Part shown: positions 49,666 to 61,767 of the stretch, one piece after another
Position numbering within the stretch: position 1 is the stretch's first letter
Layout of the letters: each line of letters begins with the position of its first letter
Assembly (NCBI GenBank): GCA_015039315.1
Contig: WIDE01000030.1
Span: 221,544 to 285,543 of the forward strand
Direction: 5' to 3'
DNA length: 64,000 bases
DNA from: Clavulina sp. PMI_390
Taxonomy: Eukaryota; Basidiomycota; Agaricomycetes; Cantharellales; Hydnaceae
The notes under the pieces: generated by a model
Told to the model about the DNA's origin: nothing
Seen by the model: only the letters and a program-made list of their open reading frames with translations
The model's database searches: none
Translations under genes and position numbers: made by a program

Positions 49666-52600
49666 ATGCCACCAAAACCACGAGCGACCAGAGGTAAAAG
49701 CGACCTCTCTGGCGCATATTATGTGCTACTAACGATTCGTGAGAGTAGCATCGACAAGGGCAAGGTCCACTCGAACTGCTAGTGGCATTCAGGTCACTCC
49801 AATCGCAGACCCTGATTCCGACGTGGAGATGGCGAGCGTCGGTGTTGACGAGGAATTCGTCGACAACACAAAAGATGCTGATGACGATGATTGTAAGCCT
49901 CTAACTTTCACTACTTTCCATGCATTCATTGTTGCTAAACCACACGATAGTCGACGTCGAGATTCCAACTGCATCCAAAGGGCGAAAGAGAAAGTCGTCG
50001 GGCACTGCTCAGCCAAAGAAACCTGCTAAGAGATCAAAGAGGAAGGGAAAACTCGCTTCTCTGCTCACGGAGATGCCAAGCGAGGTTGTCCTTGAGGTGA
50101 GCCACCTTTGATGCTTCGCATTCACTATCCACTCGATAACCCTTCCATGTTTTTGTCCTAGATCTGTTCCTCGATGCATCCCAGCGATCTTTTGAACCTA
50201 TCTCGTAGTGCTAAAGTCTTTGCAAGATTTCTTCTCGGTTCATCCGTGTCAGGTGTCTGGCGGGCGGCCCGTCTCCAGATCGAAGGCATGCCGGATTGTC
50301 CCGAAGATATGACGGAGCAGAAATACGCCCACTTCATCTTTGGCAACTCCTGCAGCGTAAGCAGCATTGGTGGCTGATTCTTGGACGGCTCATGATTATT
50401 TATTATTCAGAATTGTGGTCGAATTGTACGTTCGTTGGATCGTGTGCTCTGGAACCTGCGCCAGAAGTTCTGTGAACCGTGCCAAAAACTCCTGTGAGTA
50501 TTAAGGACCTATCAATTCTGACCATGTTTCTTAATGTTCATCGATAGCATTGATGGTGGGATTCCAACTTTCCGTGCAGTCCGACGTCCAGGATACGGAA
50601 ACACGACCCCGCCTATTACTCTTTGCTTAACTTCTACTCTTATCCGTGCGTTGATCTCAGAGTGACTCTACTTCTTGTCTCACACTTTCACGCCTCGATA
50701 GGAGGTGGCCGAGGCTCCAAGGCATACCTCGTCGCACGTTCAGCCGAATTTGATGAAATGCAGGGGAAATACAGCAAACTCGACCCAAAATCTAGGCAAG
50801 AGCTAGAAACCCAGCGTATCAAGGAAAAACGAGAGCAAGAGGAGGTCAGTCAGGAAATCAATCATCGCGCGGCTTTATTATCTACGATGATATATAGGTT
50901 GGAAGCCGACTGAAGAAATTCAGTGAGAGCCTTGGGCAGCAACATGGCAAGGAGTTAGATGCTGTTCGAGAAGAGAAGGCGGATAAGTAAGCTACCATAC
51001 TGACTTAGGCGAGGCGCGCGCCCTAACCATATCCCGATAGCCTGAAGAAGAGGCTGATCGCTACTGGCATCCGTGAAGATATCGTCAAGGCAGTTCCGCA
51101 AAATGACTGGCGGAAATATCCAACCATGTTGGTCTCGAAGCCCTTGACAGACACTGGTATGTTGTGAATTTCCGATATGCACTGATTTCAGCCCTAATCG
51201 CTCGTTTCTATATCAGCTTGGGGCAAGATCAGAGTTGCAGCGGAGAAGAAGCTTCAAGACACAATACAGCGTATCAAGATCCTCGCTACGGAAGGTGTTG
51301 GGCGCGCGCTAGCCGCACAATACCGAACTGAGTTTCAGCCACTTGATCATTCAGTCTTCCGACCCCGTTTCGAGCTGTTGCTCCATTCAACTGTGCTAAT
51401 TGTATGTGATACAAGTTCTTATTCGTATGCACGCTCATTTTTCACCTCCGTCCAGAATGCTGTGTCCCCCTACCTCGAAGAACATTACTTCGAAATCTTC
51501 CAGAAAATGCTCGTTACCTCTCGTGATGGCTTTTCCTGGGAGTATTTCACATCATTCAAAGAATTTGACCAACATCAAAATCAGCGCGTTACCGCGGTCA
51601 CCCAATACTTGGCTTCTCTCGGTCTCACTCTTCAAGGCCTCCCAATTGCTGAGGCAATATCTGATATGGAGCAACACATCCAATCCCCCTTCCTTCGTGA
51701 GATGCCAAATCCTAATCCTGAACCAAGCGCACTCAACCTTGCGACGAGTTTATTTCATCGACGGATTGCTATTCGCGAAGATCGAGGATTGCCATGGCTC
51801 AATTGCTTGAGAACGTCGACACTATCAGCCAAAATCAAATTTCCTTCGCCCCTCGACCCGACTGCTCCTCTTCCCCAGCTGCTCGCATGTGACATAAAAT
51901 TCGACTCAATAGCATCAAGCATCACGGCTCGAATCATATCCGCTTGTGGTCTCGATCCGAATACTTGTACTCATGAGCAGCTCGAGACTTTGAACCCAAT
52001 GGTTGCGTGCGCCAAGTGTAGCGATGGACCGGAAGCAAGCAAATATAGGCTCACCATGCCCTGGGATGAAGCAGTGCGTCAGTCTTCGCAGGAGATGGAC
52101 CAACTTCTCATCATTTTTGTGTTATAGTACCCTCATTGGGCCGATGAACATTCCAGCATGCCTCCAGAAGCCAGCGAGTGGGCCATACTTGACGATGAAC
52201 AGAGCGCTACTTTCATCAAGCATCTGGAAAAACAGCCGGTTAAACGAGACGAATATTACTGTACCCTATGCGAACTGAAACCCGAAGAATCAACCTTGTC
52301 AATCTTCTCTTCATATCTCGGGACAACCACTCCCAACGATGGTTTAAGCTTGACACGATTGAAAACTCATTTGAGGACGACGTAAGTTGCTTTACAAAAC
52401 TCTCCGTAATATGTCTACCACATTCACCAACCATCGTGCTCATACCCGTTGCTTCCACAGCCACAAGCTACCCCCAGCCACTGCTGAGCAGAGCCAGTAT
52501 CACCAAAAACTTCGACCGTTTGGACGACTGCATCCCATCATGTGGAACGCCAGCACCAAATCCTCCAAGGTTCGCACCACCCCGTCATGGTGGGACGACA

Positions 52601-52782
52601 AACAGCCTTGGAAGGATCCCTCAATTTCCTATGGCCATCCACTGTCCTTCTTGTTCGATGACATGTACTCTGATGATGACGACGACATGTATCCAGGAGG
52701 TCTTCCATTCTATGATGATTATGACGGCTTCTATTCTGATGAGGGTCCTATGTTTGGATATGACCCAGATGACTTTTGGTGA
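49666..52782 (+). CDS. F-box protein of the Agaricomycete type
   Basis: A predicted substrate adaptor of an SCF ubiquitin ligase. Exon 1 (MPPKPRATR, from 49666) joins VASTRARSTRTASG. An acidic stretch and a basic bipartite-like cluster (SKGRKRKSSG, KPAKRSKRKGK) follow. The F-box reads LTEMPSEVVLEICSSMHPSD then LLNLSRSAKVFARFLLG. After it come a WRAARLQIEGMPDCPEDMTE block and Cys pairs NCGRIV and FCEPCQKLL, as in many mushroom F-box proteins with a zinc-like motif. The middle has a charged coiled-coil-like helix (KYSKLDPKSRQELETQRIKE). The C-terminal part contains YYCTLCELKPEESTLS and an H-rich segment, ending with an acidic aromatic tail (MYSDDDDDMYPGG, FGYDPDDFW), stop at 52780-52782. The target is unknown. 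Exact joins of the exons around 50490-51240 are less certain. Confidence 0.72.
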
Positions 52783-53588
52783 ACGGAAATGTTTCCTTTC
52801 CTCGCATCACTCTCAATGCCTGAACTTTCTTGGACTATATCACACCATATTGCATGATTACACGCATGTTCCCTATGTCTAGTTCTTTGATAACCACAAT
52901 ATAATACTGCACATTTCCTAGGCTTTACGTCACCTGAAAGCGTCAGGTCTGATGTGTTTTCATTTGTTGTCCACCAATCGCCATAATCCGACTGCTGTTC
53001 ACGACACACGCCTGCTTGCATATCCTGACTAGGGAGGCTCAATGATAATGTGCCATGTCTTGTTCTTGGAAGCACAGACCTCCGTAGGGCAGGCCTACAC
53101 CTCAAGCCCCATAGAAAATTGATTGTCCACACTTGGATGAATTTCAGAGGGAACACGCAGAGATTTCGCCGCTTGCTTCGGCGCGCACGTCTAATGGATG
53201 GAGTTAATTCGGGGTGTATCTTTTACACTATCACTTTCAATGCAGTTCTCGTCGTCACGTTGATTCCCTTGCTAATGGACCAACCTGAATATATGCTGGC
53301 TCCCATTCCTTCACTCCAACCTCTCCGCTACTATCGTGGCAAAATAGGGTCGCTCGATGGTCATAATGTCATCACGTTGACCGATCTGTGTATTTTTTCT
53401 GCGATCTTTCTAGGGGATCTCTGGTAGATTCAGAGCCTGTGGGATTGTAGATCGTGGAATCTCTGAGCAGCTCTCACCTGGACAGATCTCCGACCTAGTC
53501 GCATAAAAAACTGCTATAAAAAACGCCGAGCTAGAAATATCCTAAATCCTTGTCCTTCAATTTCTTCCTCCACTCAGCAGCTTGGACG
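52783..53588. other. Intergenic between F-box and aquaporin genes
   Basis: A 125-codon open frame (53050-53427) has a hydrophobic stretch (CIFYTITFNAVLVVTLIPLL) but no recognisable family, and its codon choice and the lack of splice partners do not argue strongly for a gene. The aquaporin promoter is in the last 200 nt. Confidence 0.4.
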
Positions 53589-55337
53589 ATGGATAAGGTT
53601 GCCTACTCTGACGAAGTGCTCCCGTATGCTGTTATAGCTTTCCTCCTAAGTCATTAGGGCTGATTATCTGATGGATGCTGCGCAGGTACTCAGCAAAAGT
53701 GAAAAACCCGGACCAATACCTCCACTTCAATGATCTGCCCTTTAAGCGCTATGGTACGGCCCTCTCCCCTCCTTGATGGCTTGCTTTCCTCGTATAGTCA
53801 AGCTAACGTGTATGCTACCAAAAAGCTTGGCAGGATCGATGGCAGCACATCCGCCCAGTCTGGCTGGGACCTGTAGCTGGAGAATTCTTTGGCGTGTTTT
53901 GGTGAGTCAAGTACGAGGGTCGTATGCTGAACGATCTGCTAAGCATAGAATATCTGTTTGTAATTTAAAGCTACTGCTATGCGGGAGTTGGTGCTCAGGC
54001 TGCATTCTTCTATGCGGAGGCTACAAACCAGCCAGGGTTCGGTAGTAAGCCACCTGTTCCACTCGGAGGTTGCCTCCCGATGAATCACCCTTTCAGGTCT
54101 GTTCACAATTGGGGCTGCATATGCTATTGGAATCACAATCGCCGTGACTACAGGAGGTTGTTAACAGTATCATCGCTCCTTACCTTTCATCTGACGAGCC
54201 ATGCAATTATAGGAATGAGCTCTGGAGCGTGTTTCAATCCCGCTTTTGTTGTCGCGATGGCTACATGGCGAGGTGAGTGCTTCAGCGCCTCAGCATGGAC
54301 GTCTCGCCCTCAACTGCTTTGATACTATTGTGTCACCTATGGTAGATTTCCCCTGGAAACTCGTCCCTATGTACATTGCAGCACAACTCCTTGGTGCTGT
54401 ATTCGCCTGCCTCGTCGTTTACTGCCAATGGCACCCACAGCTCTCGGTTCGTATATATCGGGCGCAATAATTAGCCTTTCAAGCCTCACTCGGTATCCTT
54501 TTGTAGATACTCGAAGGGGCGATGATTAACGCTGGGAAAGGAGCTGCAATAATCTCGGCCAGTGGTCCTGCAGGGGTGTTTGCTTTCGTGCGTGGTTGTG
54601 TTCTTTCCTGGTCGGCCGGTCGTCTCTCACACTTCCGAGGTTCCCCGTAGTATCCATCAAGTATCCCCCTCAAGTGGATATTCGCCAATGAGTTCTTCTG
54701 CGATTTTTTCATCGGATTGGCCTTCTGGTACTGCATTTATCCTTGCTTTCAATTCTCCTCTCTATATCTATAGCTCACAATAACTGGGTTCAGGGGGCTC
54801 CTTGACTTCACTAATGTTTTCACTTCACCGACAATGGTCCCCGTCTTGGTCGGTCTCTTGTATGCCGTTGTCATCTGGGGCTATGTGCCTCTGACTGTGG
54901 CGTTGAATCCTGCGAGAGACTTTGGTGGGTAATCTCCTTTAGTTAGTCTTTAGGTGTTGATCACTCATGGTTTGCTTGCCTTTTCATTCCATCTCCATAT
55001 CTCGTTGAAGGCGGGAGGATCCTCGCTGTGATGATTTGGGGCAAGGATGCATGGGGAGGGACGTACTCTGCAATTGGGCTCTTGACAGCTTTCCCAGCGA
55101 CCTTATTCGCTACCTTGTGAGTTTCAGTGCTACGCTCATCAAATGCGTGGAACGCTCAGTAGAATCCCCCATTGTAGCCTGTACCAAATCTTCCTGGTGG
55201 ATTACTCGCGAGTCATCACCGTCTCGGCACGTGAGATTGACCTCAACAGAGAACTTCGCCAGGGGCATTATGACGCTCGCATGAACACTCGTTCAAATGA
55301 TAGCGTGAAGTCTCATAGCACCACGGAAGCAGTGTGA
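53589..55337 (+). CDS. Aquaporin/aquaglyceroporin (MIP family)
   Basis: A membrane channel for water or small uncharged solutes such as glycerol. The start MDKVAYSDEVLP (53589) is split by an intron inside the Pro codon. Next come VKNPDQYLHFNDLPFKRYG, VWLGPVAGEFFGVFWFSYCY, GLFTIGAAYAIGITIAVTTG and the first half-helix motif SGACFNPAFVVAMATWR (NPA). FPWKLVPMYIAAQLLGAVFA, then FANEFFCDFFIGLAFW and PTMVPVLVGLLYAVVIWGYV follow. The second motif is TVALNPARDFGGR (NPAR plus a downstream Gly-Gly-Arg), and the last helix contains SAIGLLTAFPATLFATL. The cytosolic tail SAREIDLNRELRQGHYDARM ends at a stop at 55335-55337. About ten small introns. Substrate selectivity was not determined. Confidence 0.9.
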
Positions 55338-55986
55338 TCCTCAACGGCATCCGTCAGCGGAGCCATGGTGCCATCGTTCAATCATTTGTTGTGAGATCGG
55401 GATTTGGGCGATGCAGTCCGAAATGTGGTCCTCGTAACAAGTAACCGCAGTAATTGCGAGATCTTCTGCTCTTCTGTATTTTTTGATTAACTCGTTCACT
55501 CGCGCGAAGTTTGAGGCGCTGTGATTGACAGCATGAAATGAAGACTTTTTGACGAAGATTGCCGCAAGGGGGTGTTATTCAACCAGTAAAGAAGCCGACA
55601 CAAGGCTTGGAAATAGCTCATTATTGTGGCGTTTTCCTTGTCAATTGGGGTTGGCCCATCGAGCAGAAATAGAGGCTGATCGAAAGGTTACGAGGAGCTA
55701 GCTATGGTTGGTCGTGGGAAATTAATCAGGCGTTTCTGGACGAGCAAATGATCTGCAGAGCTCAACAAATCTAGAGGCTACGTTTGACACTACACCAGCC
55801 CTGCGGCCATTAAGATCCATGGGATAACCCTTTTGTCGACGGCCCTTTGACCTTGACAGGGCCACCGATCTCAACGTGTTCTGTGCTGTTTCAGGTTGAC
55901 AATGTTCCCGATCGTGCTCGGGCTTCTCATTTGGTGCCCGTTCACGCTCATCTTGACTTCCATTTTGGCACCCTATCCCACCTAGA
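55338..55986. other. Intergenic between aquaporin and hydrolase D
   Basis: No gene recognised. The minus-strand open frame 55722-56066 overlaps the start of hydrolase D and is taken as a shadow. Confidence 0.5.
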
Positions 55987-58592
55987 ATGAAAAGAGGCGA
56001 AGTATTACCGTCCTGGTGGTCTCTGTTCATGGCCGATAGGGTCATCTTGCTTATTGTCGCGGTCATTGTAACTCTGTGGTATTGTACAGTCGCACCATCT
56101 TCTGGCCATTCGAACTCGAGAATTCCAACGCTAAAAGGCTACATCGACTGGTATGAATGCGGCCCTGGATTTGAGTGCGGCTCGCTACAGGTCCCACTGG
56201 ATTATCACGACAAAACGAAAGGCAGCATTACTCTTGCTGTAGGCAGGTATCTGGCCACAAGCAAGAGCGTTGAGAGGCTTGGGTCGATATTTGTGAACCC
56301 TGGTGGTGAGCCATGCAGCTGTTTTGAGTGGCTCAATTTGCTGAAACCTCCTTCTCTCAAAGAGTCTCCCAGCTGATAGCAAGTGCTCTTAATTCTGACG
56401 AACCTCCCACTCCGCCTCCATTACCAAGGTGGGCCCGGTGGCAGTGGAATATCGTTTCTATACAGGGCTGGTGCTCAACTTTCTGATATATTCGACGGGC
56501 GCTACGATATTGTAAGCGCTCTCTAAGCTTGTGCATGTTTCTGAATGCTCATTAATGCGCTACAGGTTAGTTGGGACCCTCGGTTCGTTTCATCCGCCTC
56601 TTTCATCTTGGTCCTCACCTTGGCTCATATCAATGTATTACACCTTAGGGGAGTCAATGGCTCAAGGTACGAGGTGTTGAATGTGTCTCGCGCGCTGCAA
56701 CTTCTTAGACCCCAAAAGTCCTCGTGTAGAGTGCTTTGCCGATAAACGTGCTCAAGATCTCTTTGACCTTGAGCACATCACCGTGGTTCAGAGCGGCAAT
56801 CTCAGCACCATTTCAGAGCAGGAAAGCTTTCGCACGCAATTGCGCACCATGTACGCAAACTCCCAGCTGGTAGCTCAGCTGTGCATGGACTATTCAGGGG
56901 ATTTCCTCATCTATGTGGGTACTGCCACTGTCGTAAGAGACTTGGAATTTTTTGCAAGTGTGCTGGAGGGCCACGACAAGCCTATGTGAGTTCCCCAAGG
57001 ATTTCAATCCGCTCTCGCGAGTGTTGGAGTATTGGCTGAGCCTACTCGCTGCAGAAACTATGCCGGGTTTTCGTATGGCAAGCCTCTCTGCTCTCTCCTT
57101 CTACTGGTGTCGCTAATGCGGCGGGGTATAGGAACTGCGATAGGGTCATATTTTATCAATATGTTCCCCAGTCGCGTGGGCCGGGTTCTGATTGATGGTA
57201 TTCTGGTAAATCTGCACTTCCTGATGAAAAGGTTAGATCAAGAGCACTCAAATCACTCCAGGATCCTGAATCGTGGGCGACCAATGAGACATACATCTGG
57301 GGGCCTCGTACGTTTTGAGTACCTCACCTCCAATGCGCTCAGTATAACCTACGACGAGTCATACCAAATAGGCGACTTCCGGGATGCAGAGAAAGCATTT
57401 TCAAGCTTCATCACTGCATGTGTTCAAGTGAGTGTCTTCCTGGGTTCTCAAGTCATATTCGCGCCGATGGCTTCCCTCAAGGCAGGACCAGAGCGCTGCG
57501 GGTTAGCGAAGGAAGCAACAACAGCTCAACAACTCGATGAAATAATTCGATCCACTCTGAGAGACTTGCATGCACGCCCGCTTCCCGTGCGCCATGCTGC
57601 GCGCCCTGGTGTATTGACTGCTGGCGATGTTCGAGGTACACTGGCTTCCAATGAGTCTATTCACCTTATAGCTCACAGAACTCTGTATAGGGATGATTTT
57701 TATGGCATTATTCAAACCTCGCAGTTGGCCTAGCCTTGCTGACAAGCTGGCAGCATTGCTTGCTGGTGATGGCGCGCCTCTTCTCTCTTCAATCCAATCT
57801 GGGTTGAACCTCTCTGATACTGCCTCACCCCAGCGGACAACATACGCCCTAAATGCCGTGAAGTGTACTGATGGGAGGCCTCTGTCTGAGAGAATGGATC
57901 CAGAGGAGGCCGTTCAAAAGGTCCTTGACGCGGCGGTGACCACGTACGAGTCGACGACAACTCTCTTCGCGGGTTTTGGGAGTCAATCCGTATGCTTTGT
58001 ATGGAAGCCTGTAGCCATAGAGAGGTACACGGGGCCTTGGAATGCGACCTTGGCAAATAAAGTCCTTATCATTGGAAACTCAGCTGATGTTAGTTGGAAA
58101 ACGGAATTTACAGTTGCTCCCTGCTGATATCTTTCCGACTCTTTGGATCACTTAGCCAATAACCCCGCTCGCCAGCGCGAAGAAGGTGAACGAATTACTC
58201 GCAGACTCACGACTAGTCGTGCAAGATGGACCTGGGGTAAGAGAATCTATTGCACACTGAAAGAACCTACACGTACCCTGAGCATCCTGACTTTGACGAT
58301 GCCTACACAGCACTGCTCCATTGCCCAATCCTCCCTATGCACTGGCAAGGTCCTTCGAGATTACTTCATTGACGGCATTCTCCCGCCAAATGGCAAAGTT
58401 TGTCCCGTCGATGAGATTCTCTTCCCTTCGCCACAAGTGCCCAGTTCCATTGCAACTGATGAGGCAGTGATGGGTCAGTGGACCCTGAGAGGGGTCAAGA
58501 AGACGACTTTGAGCAATGACGACGTCATTCTGCTGAGGAAGCTGAAGGCGTTTGGTGAGGCGGCGCAAGTGGACTTGGGCATCCTTGGGTAG
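55987..58592 (+). CDS. TAP-like alpha/beta hydrolase (S33-type), copy D
   Basis: The most diverged of the five copies. The start MKRGEVLPSWWSLFMADRVI leads into an anchor helix (VILLIVAVIVTLWYCTVAP). Then YIDWYECGPGFECGSLQVPL and SITLAVGRYLATSK, and GPGGSGISFLYRAG in the next exon. Micro-exons are 56566-56582 (VSWDPR) and 56649-56666 (GVNGS), then SPRVECFADKRAQDLF. Nucleophile NYAGFSYG: the intron inside the last Gly codon uses a GC donor (GCAAGC near 57080) where the other copies have GT. Acid LIIGNSAD, His DGPGHCSIAQ, end LKAFGEAAQVDLGILG with the stop at 58590-58592. The triad Ser/Asp/His is complete, so it may be active. It is convergent with copy E, 282 nt away. Confidence 0.8.
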
Positions 58593-58874
58593 GGTTGATA
58601 CGTTGGCCACACATCTTAGCCATCGAAATTCACATCGACGATCAACCGTGTCCTCGTATTTTGTGACTCACATATTCGCGAATTCTATATGCAGTCTGAT
58701 GAAGTGAGCACTATCAGACCGCATTGTCGGGAAGAGCGAGCAGGAAGTCCGAGCCCAAACTGCAAGAGTAGATACATAAGAGGTCTATCTATCCGATACT
58801 AACACACGTGTTCAAGCAATGCCTATTCTGGGATACCAGATTGCATGATATTGCTTCGAGGGCACATCGTTGAA
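58593..58874. other. Intergenic between convergent hydrolases D and E
   Basis: Shared 3' region. No gene seen. Confidence 0.6.
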
Positions 58875-61546
58875 TTACTGTCCTCTAAAAATACTCATGT
58901 CCTCTTGTGCAGCCTCGCCGAAAGCCTTCAGCTTCTTCAGCAGAGCGAGGTCACTCTCGTCGAAAGACCGCTCCTCGTCCTCCGCCAAAGCCCAAGCCGA
59001 GAGCTCATCGGTTGTCAAGTTGCCAGCTGGTGATTTGGGAGGGAAGAGAATCTCGGTGACAGGGCAAATTTTGCCGTTTGGTGGAAGCTTTCCATCAATG
59101 AAGTACTCTCGCAGTACTTTGCCAGTGCAAAGAGATGTTTGCGCAAGAGAACAGTGCTAGATAGGAAGTTAGACACGACCGATGCCAAGTATCTAATGCA
59201 GTGATTGACTTACACCGGGGCCATCTTGCACAATCAACCTCGAGTCCGGCAGGTATTCGTTGACTTGCTTGGCATTAGCAACAGGGCAGATAGGCTACAA
59301 GAATGAGAGAACTATGAGGACTTGGCCGATACAGCAGGAAGAACGGCCCGGGGAAAACAGGTCTCGGACTCACATCAGCTGTGTTCCCGATGACGAGGAT
59401 TGGATTTGCGAGACTAGAATTCCAAGGGCCGGTATACCTCTCAGAGGCGGTGGCTCTCCATGAGAAACATGTAGTTTCCACCTCGAGACCGCTGAAAAGA
59501 GTCGTTGTCGTTTCATAAGTCTTGATCGCCGCATCCAAAGCATGCTGAACCGCCTCTTCAGCCGTGTATTTCCCAACGAGTGGAGCACCGTCGGTGCATG
59601 TGACAGCATTGATACCATACGTCGTTGACTGCCGAGATGTGGTGTCGGAAAGGTTGAGTCCAGATTGAGCTGCAGAGAGGAAAGGTGCGCCGTCTCCAAG
59701 AAGCAAAGCTGCAAGCTTTTTGGCGAGACCGGTCCAGCCGCGAGGTTTGTACATAGCAGAGAAAATGGCGCCTGTGCGAAATGGGATGAGCTGGGTATTC
59801 GAAGGTACTCGGGGTGCATGAGGAGCACAACAAGGATTGAAATACGGCACTTTTGACATCGGTAGCGGTGAGCAAACCAGGCCGCAAAGCATCTAACACT
59901 GGGAGCGGGCGAATGAGCAGGTCGTCGACAGCTTCTCGAATGAGGGCATTGAGTTGCCGAGCTGTGGTTGCATATGAGGCCAAAGCGCATCGTTCTGGTC
60001 CAGCCTACCGATTGCCGTTAGTCTTGATAAAGAAGAAAAAGTAGGAGTTAGTTACTTGGATGCATCCAGTGGCAAAGTCTCCGAAGGCCTTTTCTGCATC
60101 CTGATAATCGCCTATCCGAGAGAGTTAGCTAAACAGTAAGGTGCTGTCTAAGAAAAGCATGTCGAAATATGCTCACGAGGCCCCCACAGATACTCTGCTT
60201 CATTGGCCCATGACTCAGGTTCCTGGTAGAAGCTCGTCACTACTCATATGGAGATAGGCGATAAAGTTGTGCTTACCACCACACCATCAATGAGCACCCG
60301 ACCAACACGGTCTGGGAACATGTTGACGAAATATGCACCAATCGCAGTGCCTAGACGAGAAACTGTTAGCATTGTAGCTCACAGTCCTCGAGAAGCGGCG
60401 CACCATAGGAGAAACCTGCGTAGTTGCTGGATCATTTACAGGGATACGAAGTCAGCCTCGCAGTCGAGAAGGAAAACCACATCAAGGCGGAGACTCACAC
60501 AGGGGCGTCCTTCCCCTCCAACACACTCGCAAAGAACTCCAGGTCCCGGACGACAGCGGTAGTGCTGACATAGTTGAGGAATTCACCGACATGCTCGTCA
60601 CAGAGCTCGGCGATCAAGGTGTTCTGGGCATGCGCTCGGTACAGTTGGGCGCGAAGGCTTTCCTGTGCGGAAACAGTGCTCAGATTGCCCACTTGAAGCT
60701 CTATTCCATTCTCGAGATCAAAAATATCTTGAGTGCGTTTATCAGGGAAACAATCTATGCGAGGACTAGGAAGAATGTGTTGAGTAGGCTGTCGGCAAGG
60801 GGCGTGATGAATTTATGCACCTCGAATTGTTGAGGCCTCTTCAGTGGCAATGGTTCATGTGAGCTTGGCACAAAGATGGTCAAGTCGAAGCTGGATATAA
60901 CGAACCGTGGATCCCAAGAAACCTGAAGGTTGCTCGTGAGGCCTTGGACACCCGTACAACTTCATGAGCAGGCTTACGATATCATATCGACCATCGAATA
61001 TCTCCGAAAGCTGTGGCCCCGCCCGGTACATGAATGAGAGACCACTCCCACCAGGTCCGCCTATGATTTAGGTGACGCGGGCAGTCAGTCGCGTGAGCAC
61101 CGACCCAAAATTTATCGTCGTATAGTTGACTCTGGTGAACAATGGAGGGCCGGAATGAGATGGAATCAACTGATAACATCGTCGGAATGCTCACCACCAG
61201 GATTGACGAATATAGACCCAAGTCTCTCCTCCTGCTTGCTTGTGGCTAGATACCTGCCAACAGCAAGCGTAATGTTTCCCTTCGTCGTGTTGTGATAGTC
61301 AAGTGGGACTTGCAGCGTGCCGCATTCATAGCCCTTGCGACACTCGGTCCAGTCGATAGGACCCTTAGGAGTGGGTAGTCTTGATGCCAAGTGGCCGGAA
61401 CAGTGATCGAGGAACGATGGAATGTGTGGGACCGCGTAACGGAGGAGAGCGAGGACGGAGAGAGTGAACAGGATGACTCTCGCAGCAATCACACGTGTCG
61501 ATAGCTGAGACTGAGGGGCCAAGCCCTTCTCCATGTCGAGCCCCAT
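58875..61546 (-). CDS. TAP-like alpha/beta hydrolase (S33-type), copy E
   Basis: The start MGLDMEKGLAPQSQLSTRVI (61546) precedes an anchor helix (ARVILFTLSVLALLRYAVPH). Then PIDWTECRKGYECGTLQVPL and NITLAVGRYLATSK, and GPGGSGLSFMYRAG. Micro-exons (minus strand): 60906-60922 (VSWDPR) and 60821-60838 (GLNNS), then SPRIDCFPDKRTQDIF. Nucleophile NYAGFSYG, TAIGAYFVNMFPDRVGRVLI, AGPERCALASYATTARQLNA, acid LVIGNTADP, His DGPGHCSLAQ, end LKAFGEAAQEDMSIFRGQ, stop at 58875-58877. It is closest to copy A (GLNNS, DTTSRQS, VETTCFSWRATASERY), although 27 kb and both the P450 and F-box genes lie between them and the strand is opposite. Confidence 0.82.
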
Positions 61547-61767
61547 TGCGGGTGTTTGGCTCCAACTGTGAGAGTAAGCTGCGGGCTTGTTTGGCTACAA
61601 GAGTTGCCCGAGCCCGATCGGGTGTGAAGCATGGGTGTGGAGTTGCGAGTCTCAAATACATGCTTTTCCCATTCCTAGTAGTACATTTTGAATGCCATGT
61701 TACATTTGAGTACGAGGCCAAGAGTAAACTAGAGCTCTCCAGTTGGTTCCTCGTCGCAGAAGCAGGA

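Noticed and set aside
53050..53427. 125-codon ORF as a gene
   Set aside because: It has one hydrophobic stretch but no family signature, no supporting splice partners and an isolated position; kept only as a note in the intergenic entry.
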